A stretch of DNA of 64,000 nucleotides. Origin: Sphingomonadaceae bacterium. Lineage in GTDB: Bacteria > Pseudomonadota > Alphaproteobacteria > Sphingomonadales > Sphingomonadaceae. Numbering within the stretch: position 1 is the first letter of the stretch; each line of letters starts with the position of its first letter. The notes beneath the pieces are model-generated. The model ran no database searches. It was not told the origin of the DNA and worked only from the letters and a program-made list of their open reading frames with translations. The position numbers and the translations under genes are program-made. The stretch lies in the NCBI GenBank assembly GCA_947463325.1, contig CANHQT010000008.1, positions 20,116-84,115 on the forward strand, written 5' to 3'. This document shows, in pieces, positions 55,470 to 64,000 of the stretch.

Positions 55470-57080
55470 ATGGGCGGCATGATCACCGCCCGCACAGTGC
55501 AGCGCACCCTCACCCTCGCCATGCTTCCGATCGCCGCGCTGATGATGCCGGCAGCGGGCCTTGCGGAAAGCGCCCAACCGCCAGTCGTTGAGGGTGACAT
55601 TGCCGCCATGCAGAACCGCATGGCTGCCGGCACGCTGACCAGCGAGGCGCTGGTGCGCAGCTATCTGGAGCGGATCGCCGCGATTGACGATGCCGGGCCG
55701 GTGCTGAACGCCGTGATCGCGACCTTCCCCGACGCCATCGAACAGGCACGCGCGCTCGACGCCGAGCGGGCGGCAGGCCGTGTGCGCGGGCCGCTGCATG
55801 GCATCCCGGTGCTGATCAAGGACAATATCGAGGCGGTAGGGCCACTGCCGACAACGGCGGGATCATTGGCGCTCGCCGACAATGTGACCGGTCGGGATGC
55901 GCCGCTGGTGGTGCGGCTGCGGGCAGCGGGCGCGGTGATACTGGGCAAGACCAACCTTTCCGAATGGGCCAACATCCGATCCCCGGAGTCGACCAGCGGC
56001 TGGAGCGCGGTGGGCGGCCTCACCCGCAATCCGCATGACCTGTCGCGCAGTGCCTGCGGCTCATCCTCAGGCAGCGGCGCGGCGATGGCGGCAGGCCTTG
56101 CCGCCGCGACGATCGGGACGGAGACTGACGGATCGATTGTCTGCCCGTCGGGCAGCAATGGCGTGGTCGGGTTCAAGCCCACGGTCGGCCTCGTCAGCCG
56201 GACGCACATCGTGCCGATCAGCGTCAGCCAGGATACGGCGGGGCCGATGGTGGCCAGCGTGCGCGATGCAGCGATCATGCTCGATGCAATGGCCGGGACC
56301 GATCCGGCGGACCCGGCGACGCGTGAGGCCGATGCCCGGCGCGTACCATCCTATGCCGCAACGCTATCCGCCGATGGGCTGCGGGGGTTGCGGATCGGGG
56401 TAATGCGCGACCGGCTGGGGAGCAGGGCGGAGATCCGCGCGCTATTCGATGCGGCGCTGGACGTGCTGCGGGCGCAGGGGGCGGTGATCGTCGACATTGC
56501 CGAGACGCGCAGCGGATTCGAGCGGCTGGGCGAGATGGAAGGCGAGATATTGTTCACCGAACTGAAGGCGGAGATGGCGCGTTACCTCTCCGGACGACCG
56601 GGCGATGCGGGGCCGCAGACACTCGCCGACCTCATCGCCTTCAACCGCGCCACGCCGGCCGAGATGCGCTGGTTCGGGCAGGAGCTGTTCGAGCTCGCCG
56701 AAACAAAGCCGGCCGATGATGATCCGGAATTTGTCACAACGCGGACCGCCGCGCGCCAGTTGGCCGGGCCTGACGGCATTGACCGGCTACGGCGCGACCA
56801 TGGCGTCGACCTGTTGCTCGGTATCAGCAACGGGCCGGCCTGGAGCATCGACCTGATCAACGGGGATAACTTCGCCGGGCCGAGCGCAAGCCAATTGCCG
56901 GCGGTCGCGGGCTATCCGCACCTCACCGTGCCGATGGGCATGGTCGAAGGGCTGCCGATCGGCCTTTCATTCATCGGCACAGGCTGGGACGATGCGCGCG
57001 TGCTGGCAGCGGGCCATGCTTATGAAGCGGCGCGGGGCCCGTTTCCGCGTCCCGCCTATCGCCCTTCCGTCTCGCCCTGA
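55470..57080 (+). CDS. Amidase (amidase signature family), exported
   Basis: This 536-residue amidase has a signal-like N-terminus (TLAMLPIAALMMPAAGLAES) and the Ser-cis-Ser-Lys triad: Lys117 in VLIKDN, a Ser in GSSSGSG near 198-200, and Ser222 in TETDGSIVCP. Exported homologues act on peptide or nitrile-derived amides, but the substrate is unknown. A start at 55479 would leave a slightly cleaner signal peptide. Confidence 0.88.
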   Translation: MGGMITARTVQRTLTLAMLPIAALMMPAAGLAESAQPPVVEGDIAAMQNRMAAGTLTSEALVRSYLERIAAIDDAGPVLNAVIATFPDAIEQARALDAERAAGRVRGPLHGIPVLIKDNIEAVGPLPTTAGSLALADNVTGRDAPLVVRLRAAGAVILGKTNLSEWANIRSPESTSGWSAVGGLTRNPHDLSRSACGSSSGSGAAMAAGLAAATIGTETDGSIVCPSGSNGVVGFKPTVGLVSRTHIVPISVSQDTAGPMVASVRDAAIMLDAMAGTDPADPATREADARRVPSYAATLSADGLRGLRIGVMRDRLGSRAEIRALFDAALDVLRAQGAVIVDIAETRSGFERLGEMEGEILFTELKAEMARYLSGRPGDAGPQTLADLIAFNRATPAEMRWFGQELFELAETKPADDDPEFVTTRTAARQLAGPDGIDRLRRDHGVDLLLGISNGPAWSIDLINGDNFAGPSASQLPAVAGYPHLTVPMGMVEGLPIGLSFIGTGWDDARVLAAGHAYEAARGPFPRPAYRPSVSP

Positions 57081-57106
57081 GCCGACCGTAAGCGACAGCG
57101 CGGCGA

Positions 57107-57514
57107 TCAAGCCGCCGCATCCCCGTCCGTCGGGTCAATTTCGGTCGCGCGGCAGTGGAGCCAGTCATCGCCCGGCACAGCACGGGCGCCAGCGATGCTC
57201 CCTTCCCAGCGCCACAGCTGGGCGGCCATGCCGGCAGGATCGGGCAGCGTGACAATGACGCGGGCATAGCCTTCGCCTTCATAGGCATCGAGCTCTGCCG
57301 CGAGCGCGGTATCGAGCGGCTGGAGGAGATCACCCGCGACAAGGCCGTCGCCTTCGACCAGCCCGGGATAGCCGCCGAGATCGAGGATGCGCCCGGCAAT
57401 GCGGCACGGCCCCAGATGATGGGTGCGGCGGTCCAGCCCGAAGGCGTGCCAGGCGCGTCCACCGGGACGCAGCGTTCCGTAAACTGCGATAGGGAGCAGT
57501 TCGCCCCCGCTCAC
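57107..57514 (-). CDS. Gamma-glutamylcyclotransferase family protein
   Basis: This 135-residue protein of the GGCT/AIG2-like fold has the N-terminal VYGTLRPGG phosphate-binding-like loop and the catalytic-type Glu in DAYEGEGYARV. The family removes gamma-glutamyl groups as 5-oxoproline, or has unknown functions. The start is a GTG whose GTGA overlaps the stop of the aminotransferase gene upstream, so the two are coupled. Confidence 0.85.
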   Translation of the reverse strand: MSGGELLPIAVYGTLRPGGRAWHAFGLDRRTHHLGPCRIAGRILDLGGYPGLVEGDGLVAGDLLQPLDTALAAELDAYEGEGYARVIVTLPDPAGMAAQLWRWEGSIAGARAVPGDDWLHCRATEIDPTDGDAAA

Positions 57515-58719
57515 CCGGCCGCCTGACCCGGCGTGTTGACCCCCATCGACTGGAGGTAGCGTTTCACATTACGGGCGGCCTGGCGCAGGCGCTGTTCATT
57601 TTCGACCATGGCGATGCGCACATAGCCCTCACCCTCCTCACCATAGCCGACGCCTGCGGCCACCGCGACGCCGGCATTGGAGAGGAGCTGCTTTGAAAAT
57701 TCGAGGCTGCCCAAGTGGGCGAGCGCAGGGGGGAGCGGCGCCCATGCGAACATCGACGCGCTCGGGCTGGGGATATCCCACCCGGCCTTGCCGAAGCTTT
57801 CGACCAGAACGTCGCGGCGCTTGCGATAGAGTTCGCGATTCTGTTCGACGATATCCTGCGGGCCATTGAGCGCGGCGACAGCGGCCGCCTGAATGGGGGT
57901 GAAGGCGCCGTAATCGAGATAGGATTTCACGCGGGTCAGCGCGCCGATCAGCGTCTTGTTGCCGACCGCAAAGCCGATGCGCCAGCCCGCCATGGAATAG
58001 GTTTTCGACATGGAGGTGAATTCGACCGCCACATCCTTGGCACCCGGCACCTGCAGGATCGAAGGCGTGGGCTTTCCGTCAAAATAAAGCTCGCTGTAGG
58101 CGAGGTCGGACAGCACCCAAATCTTATGTTCGCGCGCGAAGGCAACCAGTCGCTCATAGAAAGCGAGATCGACCACCTCCGCTGTCGGATTGGACGGGTA
58201 GTTGACGATCAGCACACTGGGTTTCGGAACCGTGAAGCGCACCGCACGCTCGAGGCTTTCGAAATAATGCTCGTCGGGCGTGGAGGGCACGCTGCGGATG
58301 GTCGCCCCGGCGATGATGAAGCCGAAGGTGTGAATGGGATAGCTGGGGTTGGGGGCGAGCACGACATCGCCCGGCGCAGTGATCGCCTGAGCGAGATTGG
58401 CGAGCCCTTCCTTCGAGCCCAGCGTCACCACCACTTCGCTTTCAGGGCAGAGATCGACCCCGAAACGGCGGCCGTAATAGGCGGCCTGGGCACGGCGCAG
58501 CCCCGGAATCCCCTTTGATGCCGAATAGCCATGCGCCTTGGGATCGCGCGCGACCTCTGCCAGTTTTTCAATGACATGCGGCGGCGGCGGCAAATCCGGA
58601 TTGCCCATGCCAAGATCGATGATGTCCTCTCCCGCCTGCCGCGCGGCGGCCCGCATCGCGTTCACTTCCGCGATGACATAGGGGGGCAGGCGCTTGATGC
58701 GATAGAATTCCTCGGACAT
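57511..58719 (-). CDS. Class I/II aminotransferase (AlaC / LL-diaminopimelate aminotransferase-like)
   Basis: This 402-residue PLP-dependent enzyme has the fold type I layout: LGMGNPDLPPPP, GSKEGLANLAQA, YPSNPTAEVVDLAFYERL, and the PLP Lys in SMSKTYSMAGWRIGF. It resembles the alanine aminotransferase AlaC/YfdZ group that makes alanine from pyruvate and glutamate; LL-diaminopimelate or other activity is possible. I chose the ATG at 58719, where the family homology begins; the reading frame is open 25 codons further upstream. It is coupled to the GGCT gene. Confidence 0.9.
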   Translation of the reverse strand: MSEEFYRIKRLPPYVIAEVNAMRAAARQAGEDIIDLGMGNPDLPPPPHVIEKLAEVARDPKAHGYSASKGIPGLRRAQAAYYGRRFGVDLCPESEVVVTLGSKEGLANLAQAITAPGDVVLAPNPSYPIHTFGFIIAGATIRSVPSTPDEHYFESLERAVRFTVPKPSVLIVNYPSNPTAEVVDLAFYERLVAFAREHKIWVLSDLAYSELYFDGKPTPSILQVPGAKDVAVEFTSMSKTYSMAGWRIGFAVGNKTLIGALTRVKSYLDYGAFTPIQAAAVAALNGPQDIVEQNRELYRKRRDVLVESFGKAGWDIPSPSASMFAWAPLPPALAHLGSLEFSKQLLSNAGVAVAAGVGYGEEGEGYVRIAMVENEQRLRQAARNVKRYLQSMGVNTPGQAAG

Positions 58720-58824
58720 CGTTCGTTCCAGTTGGGGCGCGACCCTGATTGGCCGCGCCTTGCGGGCTATACGCCGCTTCGCCGCATTGGCCAATGCGGC
58801 TTGGCAGGCAGGTGAACTGCTGTT

Positions 58825-59454
58825 TCAGCGGGGGGCTTCATCGCCCTCCTCATCGTCCCAGTCGTCATCCCAATCATCGCCATCCTCGCCATCGGCGGCA
58901 GGCTTGGCACGCCGGTCACCCTCGCCCTCTTCCTCAAAGAAGTCGCGCAGATCGATGACCTGGTGGACGGCCCGCTTGAGTTCCGCAGACAGGGTGGACG
59001 GGAGCGCCGCGGCCTCGACGCGGATACCGCGGCGGCGCAGCTTGCCGGCGAGATAGGCAAAATCGCCGTCGCCAGTGACGAGCACGACGATGTCCGGCTT
59101 TGCCTCTATCGCGAATTCGAGCGCGTCCATGGCCATCAGCATGTCGATATTGGCGGTAAAGCGGGGCGGATCAAAACCGAACAGCTGCTTGCCGCGCCAG
59201 GTGATGACCATGATGCCGTTGTTTTCGAGCGCCATGCGCAGCCGGTGCCGGCTGTCATAGGCGCGCTGCCAATTGTCCGGCATTTCTTCTGGCCGGCGTT
59301 CGGGCGGCAGGCCGAGATAGACGACCATCTCGACAATCTGTCGCCGCCCGCCATCGCGCAGCCAACGGCGCAAACCGATAAGGTCGGGCCGGAAACCGGC
59401 CGCCAGAGCGCCCTTTTGGAAATTGGCTTCGTCAACAAACACAAGCGTACGCAT
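58825..59454 (-). CDS. NYN domain-containing protein (PIN-like RNase fold) with acidic tail
   Basis: This 209-residue protein has an N-terminal NYN domain of about 160 residues: RTLVFVDEANFQKGA near the start, DMLMAMDALEF in the middle, and VLVTGDGDFAYLAGKLRRRG, where the acidic residues would bind a metal. NYN proteins of the LabA/DUF88 type are predicted RNases. The C-terminal 30 residues are Asp/Glu-rich (DWDDDWDDEEGDE). It starts at the ATG at 59454. Confidence 0.85.
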   Translation of the reverse strand: MRTLVFVDEANFQKGALAAGFRPDLIGLRRWLRDGGRRQIVEMVVYLGLPPERRPEEMPDNWQRAYDSRHRLRMALENNGIMVITWRGKQLFGFDPPRFTANIDMLMAMDALEFAIEAKPDIVVLVTGDGDFAYLAGKLRRRGIRVEAAALPSTLSAELKRAVHQVIDLRDFFEEEGEGDRRAKPAADGEDGDDWDDDWDDEEGDEAPR

Positions 59455-59605
59455 GATCAAAAATCCTTCGTCAAAAAACCGATACCCGGCCCCCATAGCG
59501 CGGCCCGCAGCAAAGGCGGAGCGTGAATTTGAGCCTTGTCAGTTGCAAAGCGATACGGATGCGGCACAGTAAGCGTCAAACACAGATGCGGGAGAGGCAT
59601 TGCAG

Positions 59606-60886
59606 ATGACGGCGACCCTATCGACGGAGCTTTCCAACACCATTGTCGATCCCTTTGCCTATCAGGACGGGGACAGGATCGACGCGGCCTTTACCGAAAT
59701 CCGCCGAACCGCGCCGTTCGCGCGCGCCAAGCCCGACGAATATGACCATATCTGGGTGGCGAGCCGCCATGCCGATGTGATGGAGATTGAAAAGCGCGCC
59801 GGCCTGTTCGCCAACAGCCCGCGATCCTCCACGGTTTCGCCGGCAGCCACGCAGGATATTGTGCGTTTCCTGACCGGCGGGGAATCCAACCTGATCCGCA
59901 GTCTGGTCGCGGTCGATGGTGCAGAGCACAAGGCGCTGCGCGGCATTCTGTTCCCCGCGGTCACGCCGATGGCGATCAAACGGATCGAGGAGAATGTCCG
60001 CCGCATCGCGCGCACCTATGTCGAGCGGATGCTGGCCATGGCGCCCGAATGCGATTTCGCCGAGGATGTCGCCTTCTGGTACCCGTTGCGCGTCATCATG
60101 TCCGTGCTCGGCGTGCCGGAGGAGGATGAACCCTATCTCCTCAAGCTGACGCAGGAGCTGTTCGGCGCGGCCGACCCGGAAATGAACCGCGACAAGAAAG
60201 AGGCAAGCCCCGCCGAAGCGTTGCAGATGCTGGTCCAAACCAACGCCGATCTGGAAGCCTATTTCGCCAAGGCCACCGAACGGTTCCGCGCCAATCCGGA
60301 TGATGCGGCGCTCAACAGCCTGATCGCCAATGCAACCATCGACGGCGAATATCTGACCCACCGGCAGCTGATGGGTTATTACATCATCGCCGCGACCGCC
60401 GGGCATGACACGACATCGAACACCGTCGCGGGCGGCATGTGGGTGCTCGCCGAGCGACCTGACCTGTTCGCGCGGTTGAAGGCCGAACCCGAAAGCATCG
60501 CCGCCTTTACCGAGGAAACGGTCCGCTGGGTGACGCCGGTCAAGCATTTCATGCGCACCGCGACCGCCGACACCGAATTCGCCGGCCAGCAGGTGAAGGA
60601 AGGCGATTACATCATGCTGCCCTATCAGTCGGCCAACCGCGACGAAGCGGTGTTCGACGATCCCTTTGCCTTCAGCCTTGACCGCAAGCCCAATCGGCAC
60701 GTCGCCTTTGGGTATGGCCCGCATGTCTGCCTGGGCCAGCATCTGGCGCGGCTGGAAATGCGCATCCTGTGGGAAGAATTGCTGCCGCGCCTGTCCAGCA
60801 TCGAGCTTGCTGGCACACCGGAGCGCACGCGGTCCAATTTCGTGTGCGGGCCCAAGCATGTGCCCGTGCGCTTCGGGCTGGCGTGA
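59606..60886 (+). CDS. Cytochrome P450 (CYP108-like)
   Basis: This 426-residue soluble P450 monooxygenase has the I-helix oxygen-binding motif AGHDTTSN, the K-helix EETVRW, and the heme-binding FGYGPHVCLGQHLAR loop with the ligand Cys. Its C-terminal block (ERTRSNFVCGPKHVPVRF) resembles the CYP108 (terpineol-hydroxylating) family of sphingomonads and pseudomonads. I chose the ATG at 59606, with GGAGAGG 8 bases upstream. It needs an electron donor; a rubredoxin gene lies 14 bases downstream. Confidence 0.88.
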   Translation: MTATLSTELSNTIVDPFAYQDGDRIDAAFTEIRRTAPFARAKPDEYDHIWVASRHADVMEIEKRAGLFANSPRSSTVSPAATQDIVRFLTGGESNLIRSLVAVDGAEHKALRGILFPAVTPMAIKRIEENVRRIARTYVERMLAMAPECDFAEDVAFWYPLRVIMSVLGVPEEDEPYLLKLTQELFGAADPEMNRDKKEASPAEALQMLVQTNADLEAYFAKATERFRANPDDAALNSLIANATIDGEYLTHRQLMGYYIIAATAGHDTTSNTVAGGMWVLAERPDLFARLKAEPESIAAFTEETVRWVTPVKHFMRTATADTEFAGQQVKEGDYIMLPYQSANRDEAVFDDPFAFSLDRKPNRHVAFGYGPHVCLGQHLARLEMRILWEELLPRLSSIELAGTPERTRSNFVCGPKHVPVRFGLA

Positions 60887-60900
60887 GGGAGGAAGCAGCG

Positions 60901-61080
60901 GTGAGCGGCGAACCGTATCGCATCTGGCAGTGCGTCAACTGCGGCTATATTTATGACGAGGAAACCGGCGACCCCGCCGAGGGGCTGGCGCCGGGCACGC
61001 GCTGGGCCGACGTGCCGGAAGACTGGTATTGCCCGCAGTGCGGCACCGGCAAAGCGGATTTCGAGATGGCGGAGATGTGA
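60901..61080 (+). CDS. Rubredoxin
   Basis: This 59-residue protein has the two Cys pairs that hold a single iron: CVNCGYIYD near the N-terminus and CPQCGTG near the C-terminus, with GTRWADVPEDW between them. The start is a GTG at 60901 with GGAGG at 60888-60892; a GTG at 60883 overlapping the P450 stop is possible. The position right after the P450 gene suggests a redox partner, although ferredoxins are more usual for P450s. Confidence 0.93.
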   Translation: MSGEPYRIWQCVNCGYIYDEETGDPAEGLAPGTRWADVPEDWYCPQCGTGKADFEMAEM

Positions 61081-61086
61081 CACGGC

Positions 61087-61114
61087 TTGACCGGCGGCCG
61101 CTCACGCGTATTAT
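61087..61114 (+). promoter_or_regulatory. Likely sigma-70 promoter of the S9 peptidase gene
   Basis: TTGACC (61087-61092) and TATTAT (61109-61114) are 16 bases apart, close to the sigma-70 consensus. The expected transcription start about 6-8 bases later is about 20 bases before the ATG at 61142. No terminator is seen between rubredoxin and this promoter. Confidence 0.5.
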
Positions 61115-61141
61115 ATTACCAATACACTTGGGAGAGTGACG

Positions 61142-63079
61142 ATGCGCCGACTGTTGCCGATGATTGCCGTTTCCACGCTGGCGATGGCCGCCCCGCTTGC
61201 CGCACAGCAAGCCGCAGCCTCCGCACCTGCGGCCGAGGCCAGCGAAACCGCGGTGCCGCAGTATAGCGCGGCACAGTTTTTCGAAACGACGGCCTACGGC
61301 ATCGGCGGCGGCGGCGGCGGCCATGCTTTTTCCCCCGACGGCCGCCACATCCTGATTTCAAGCAACCGCAGCGGGACATTCAACGTCTATGCGCTTCCCG
61401 CGGGTGGAGGCGATCCGGTGGCGCTGACGACGAGCAGCGGCGACGCGCGCTATGCCATTTCCTATTTCCCGCGTGACGGCCGCGTGCTGTTCGAAGGCGA
61501 CAGCGGCGGCAATGAGCTCAGCCACATCTATGTCCGCGCCGAAGATGGCAGCGTGCGTGACCTGACGCCGGGTGACCGGTTGAAAGCGGCTTTTGCCGGC
61601 TGGAGCGCGGACGGCAGCCGGTTCTTCATCGCCACCAATGAGCGTGATCCGGCGGCGTTCGACGTCTATTCCTATGATGCCGCCAGCTATGAACGGCGCA
61701 TGATATTCCGCAATACAGGCGGATTCCTGCCCGAAAGCGTGTCACCGGACGGGCAGCATATTGCCTTGTCGAAGGCGCTGAGTTCGGCGGACACCGACCT
61801 TTATCTGGCGACAGCGGACAGCGAAGAGGCACCGCGCCTGATTGCGGGCAGCGAGGGCAGCAATGTCAACCACGGCACCTATGGCTTTACACCCGACGGT
61901 CGCGCCCTCGTTTATGCCACCAATGCGCATGGCGAGTTCGCCCAGGCCTGGACCTATGCCTTGGCCGACGGGGCGCGCGCGCCGCTGGTCAGTGCCGATT
62001 GGGATGTGAGCTTTGTCGGCCATTCGCGATCCGGCCGTTACCGTGTGCAGGCGCTGAATGCCGACGGATCGACCGCGCTCAGCATCATCGACACACGCAC
62101 CGGGCAACCGGTTGCGCTGAACGGCGTGCCGGCAGGCGATCTGGGTAGCGTGCAGTTCAATGCCGATGAAAGCCGCATCGCCTTTACCGTCGTCAGCGAC
62201 ACCAGTCCGCGCGACATTTTTGTCGCCGATCTGGGTGGCGGGGCAGCGCAGCGGCTGACCAGCGCGCTCAACCCGGCCATCAACGAGGATCATCTGGTTG
62301 AAGCGACCGTGGAACGGTTCGCATCCTATGATGGCCTCACCATCCCCGGCATCATGTACCGTCCGCATGGGGCGAGTTCAGCCAATCCGGTTCCGGCGGT
62401 CGTGCTGGTGCATGGCGGGCCGGGCGGGCAGAGCCGGCGCGGTTACAGCAGCATGGTCCAGCATCTCGTGAACCATGGCTATGCCGTCTATGCGATCAAC
62501 AATCGCGGCTCATCTGGATACGGCAAGACATTCTTTCACATGGATGACCGCCGCCACGGCGACGTCGACCTGAAGGATGTGGTCGCGGCGCGCGACTGGT
62601 TGGCCGGGCAAGACTGGATTTCGGACCGGGTTGCGGTGATGGGCGGCAGCTATGGCGGGTACATCACCGCTGCGGCGCTGGCATTTCACCCGGAGGTGTT
62701 CGATGCCGGGATAAATATCTTCGGCGTGACCAACTGGACCCGTACGCTGCAATCCATCCCCGCCTGGTGGGGCGCGCAGCGCACCGCACTGTTCGACGAA
62801 ATGGGCGATCCGGCGACGGATGCCGAGCGGCACCGGGCGATTTCCCCGCTGTTCCATGCATCGAACATCCGCCGCCCGATGCTGGTGGTGCAGGGTGCCA
62901 ATGACCCCCGCGTTCTGCAGGTAGAAAGTGACGAGATCGTCGCCGCGGTGCGCGCCAACAATGTGCCGGTCGACTATCTGCTGTTCCCCGACGAAGGCCA
63001 TGGGTTCCAGCGGCGCGAGAATAACATCTCCGCCTCCGAAGCCTATGTGCGCTTCCTCAACCAGCATTTGCGGCGGTAA
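61142..63079 (+). CDS. S9 family prolyl oligopeptidase-like peptidase, exported
   Basis: This 645-residue serine peptidase has a signal peptide (MIAVSTLAMAAPLAAQQ), an N-terminal beta-propeller domain of about 390 residues (repeats such as GGHAFSPDGRHILISSN) and a C-terminal alpha/beta-hydrolase with Ser503 in GGSYGGY, and the Asp and His of the triad in VQGANDPRV and PDEGHGF. It cleaves short peptides in the periplasm, probably as a dipeptidyl or acyl-aminoacyl peptidase. I chose the ATG at 61142, which begins the signal peptide; GGGAG lies upstream. Confidence 0.93.
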   Translation: MRRLLPMIAVSTLAMAAPLAAQQAAASAPAAEASETAVPQYSAAQFFETTAYGIGGGGGGHAFSPDGRHILISSNRSGTFNVYALPAGGGDPVALTTSSGDARYAISYFPRDGRVLFEGDSGGNELSHIYVRAEDGSVRDLTPGDRLKAAFAGWSADGSRFFIATNERDPAAFDVYSYDAASYERRMIFRNTGGFLPESVSPDGQHIALSKALSSADTDLYLATADSEEAPRLIAGSEGSNVNHGTYGFTPDGRALVYATNAHGEFAQAWTYALADGARAPLVSADWDVSFVGHSRSGRYRVQALNADGSTALSIIDTRTGQPVALNGVPAGDLGSVQFNADESRIAFTVVSDTSPRDIFVADLGGGAAQRLTSALNPAINEDHLVEATVERFASYDGLTIPGIMYRPHGASSANPVPAVVLVHGGPGGQSRRGYSSMVQHLVNHGYAVYAINNRGSSGYGKTFFHMDDRRHGDVDLKDVVAARDWLAGQDWISDRVAVMGGSYGGYITAAALAFHPEVFDAGINIFGVTNWTRTLQSIPAWWGAQRTALFDEMGDPATDAERHRAISPLFHASNIRRPMLVVQGANDPRVLQVESDEIVAAVRANNVPVDYLLFPDEGHGFQRRENNISASEAYVRFLNQHLRR

Positions 63080-63170
63080 TCGATAAACAGGCGTTGCGGC
63101 GCGCGGATCCCGACGAAAGCCGGGGTGCCGCGAACATCCGCACATTTGCAAGGCTGGCTGGGATTTCCGG

Positions 63171-63228
63171 TGGTTGCGGGGGCAGGATTTGAACCCGCTC
63201 GCCTTCAGCTTATGAGCCTGACGAGGCA
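63171..63228 (-). pseudogene. Truncated tRNA-fMet (3' half only)
   Basis: The minus strand has a copy of the 3' half of tRNA-fMet, from the CTCGTCAGG anticodon-arm start through CAT to the T-arm and the encoded CCA. It matches the intact gene 117 bases away with a few changes and one extra base in the variable region. The 5' acceptor strand and D-arm are missing, so it cannot fold as a tRNA. It lies downstream of the intact copy on the minus strand. Confidence 0.85.
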
Positions 63229-63238
63229 GCACACTGAA

Positions 63239-63257
63239 GGCCGTCCGGTGGACGGCC
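63239..63257. terminator. Hairpin between tRNA copies
   Basis: GGCCGTCC and GGACGGCC form a perfect 8-base stem around GGT. There is no strong T-run, so it may be a processing or partial termination signal for the tRNA-fMet transcript rather than a full terminator. Confidence 0.4.
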
Positions 63258-63285
63258 GAAGCGTGTTGGGGTTATAAGGGAAGAT

Positions 63286-63364
<79 letters not shown>

Positions 63365-63394
63365 CCAATATTCGCTGCCATCGGCAGCAGAAAC

Positions 63395-63431
63395 GCCAAA
63401 GGGGCGAGACCTAACGATCGCGCCCCTTGGC
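63395..63431 (-). terminator. Hairpin between 5S rRNA and tRNA-fMet
   Basis: GCCAAGGGGCG pairs with CGCCCCTTTGGC across about 14 bases, and a smaller perfect hairpin (GCTGCC/GGCAGC at 63374-63388) follows on the minus strand. A few Ts follow. It may be a partial terminator or an RNase III processing site. Confidence 0.4.
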
Positions 63432-63478
63432 ATGTGAATGGTATCATCAAATCCGAAACGCGTGCGCACCGGCTGCAA

Positions 63479-63594
63479 TGCCTGGCGACGACCTACTCTT
63501 CCAACGCTTAAGCGGTAGTACCATCGGCGCTGTCAGGTTTCACGGCCGAGTTCGAGATGGGATCGGGTGGGTCACTGACGCTATGGTCACCAAG
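63479..63594 (-). rRNA. 5S ribosomal RNA
   Basis: The minus strand reads GCTTGGTGACC at the 5' end, then the conserved CCCGATCCCATCTCGAACTC block and GCGTTGGAAGAGTAGGTCG near the 3' end, all typical of alphaproteobacterial 5S rRNA of about 116 bases. Exact ends are estimated from the pairing of the terminal helix. Confidence 0.92.
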
Positions 63595-63735
63595 CAATGG
63601 AGCCGGTGCGCGGGTGCAGGCGATGAGGCCCGCAGCGCGGTTCGGATGATGTGCAATCGATGCTGATTTGGCTGAAGAATTTGCCGCATCTGCGACCGCC
63701 CATGTTGCAGGGCTGCCGTTGATGGCGGGACTCTC

Positions 63736-64000
<265 letters not shown>

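Noticed and set aside
63171..63228. A second functional tRNA-Met
   Set aside because: There is no 5' acceptor strand or D-arm to pair with the 3' half, so it cannot form a cloverleaf.

Overview
The window is a GC-rich, gene-dense piece of an alphaproteobacterial chromosome, most likely from the order Sphingomonadales. The evidence is the tightly packed GTGA/ATGA-overlapping genes, a glnK-amt pair behind a sigma-54 promoter, a class A beta-lactamase-like lipoprotein, an Atm1-type exporter, paired DUF4402 proteins, a run of secreted peptidases and acylases (M16, M3, S9, Ntn-hydrolase), an HLD-I haloalkane dehalogenase and a CYP108-like P450. The order of the rRNA operon end, 23S-5S-tRNA-fMet, also fits. 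I cannot resolve the genus.

Layout. 1-8 kb: partial beta-lactamase-like gene, acyl-CoA dehydrogenase, nadB with an ABC ATPase, two DUF4402 secreted proteins, a zinc-finger protein and tldD. 8-11.3 kb: DUF2007 and EEP proteins, sigma-54-driven glnK-amt and a cluster of terminators. 11.3-20 kb: GMC oxidoreductase, a fatty acid hydroxylase operon, a glycosyltransferase, and the recQ / Atm1-type exporter / small exported protein operon. 20-27 kb: M16 peptidase, cupin plus penicillin-acylase-like operon, and a lipoprotein. 27.1-30.5 kb: an AT-rich island with a DGQHR-domain gene and a HEPN-like partner, flanked by intergenic repeats. 30.5-35 kb: TPP-riboswitch-controlled thiC and a persulfide-response locus (ArsR/BigR-like regulator, rhodanese, TauE-like transporter, divergent persulfide dioxygenase). 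35-43.5 kb: MipA, DUF2141, a second hydroxylase, M3 peptidase, haloalkane dehalogenase, an SPFH operon and a histone-deacetylase-like amidohydrolase. 43.5-51.6 kb: rpe, heparinase II/III and purH, then a three-gene glycan-type cassette (UGM-like flavoprotein, GtrA, GT-C-like). 51.7-63.1 kb: RhlE helicase, MFS transporter, methyltransferase, amidase, aminotransferase, NYN protein, P450-rubredoxin pair and S9 peptidase. 63.2-64 kb, minus strand: a tRNA-fMet fragment, intact tRNA-fMet, 5S rRNA and the 3' end of 23S rRNA.

The best candidate for an undescribed system is the island at 27,962-29,942. Two adjacent genes, both with non-ATG starts, encode a DndB-like DGQHR protein and a protein with a HEPN-like helix and an R-x6-H motif. 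Its base composition (near 40% G+C where I counted) is far from the rest of the window and related repeats lie on both sides. This is consistent with an acquired defence or toxin module, but function is inferred only. Most of the other sequence looks like normal core and accessory sphingomonad content. All identifications come from reading motifs by eye; no database search was run.
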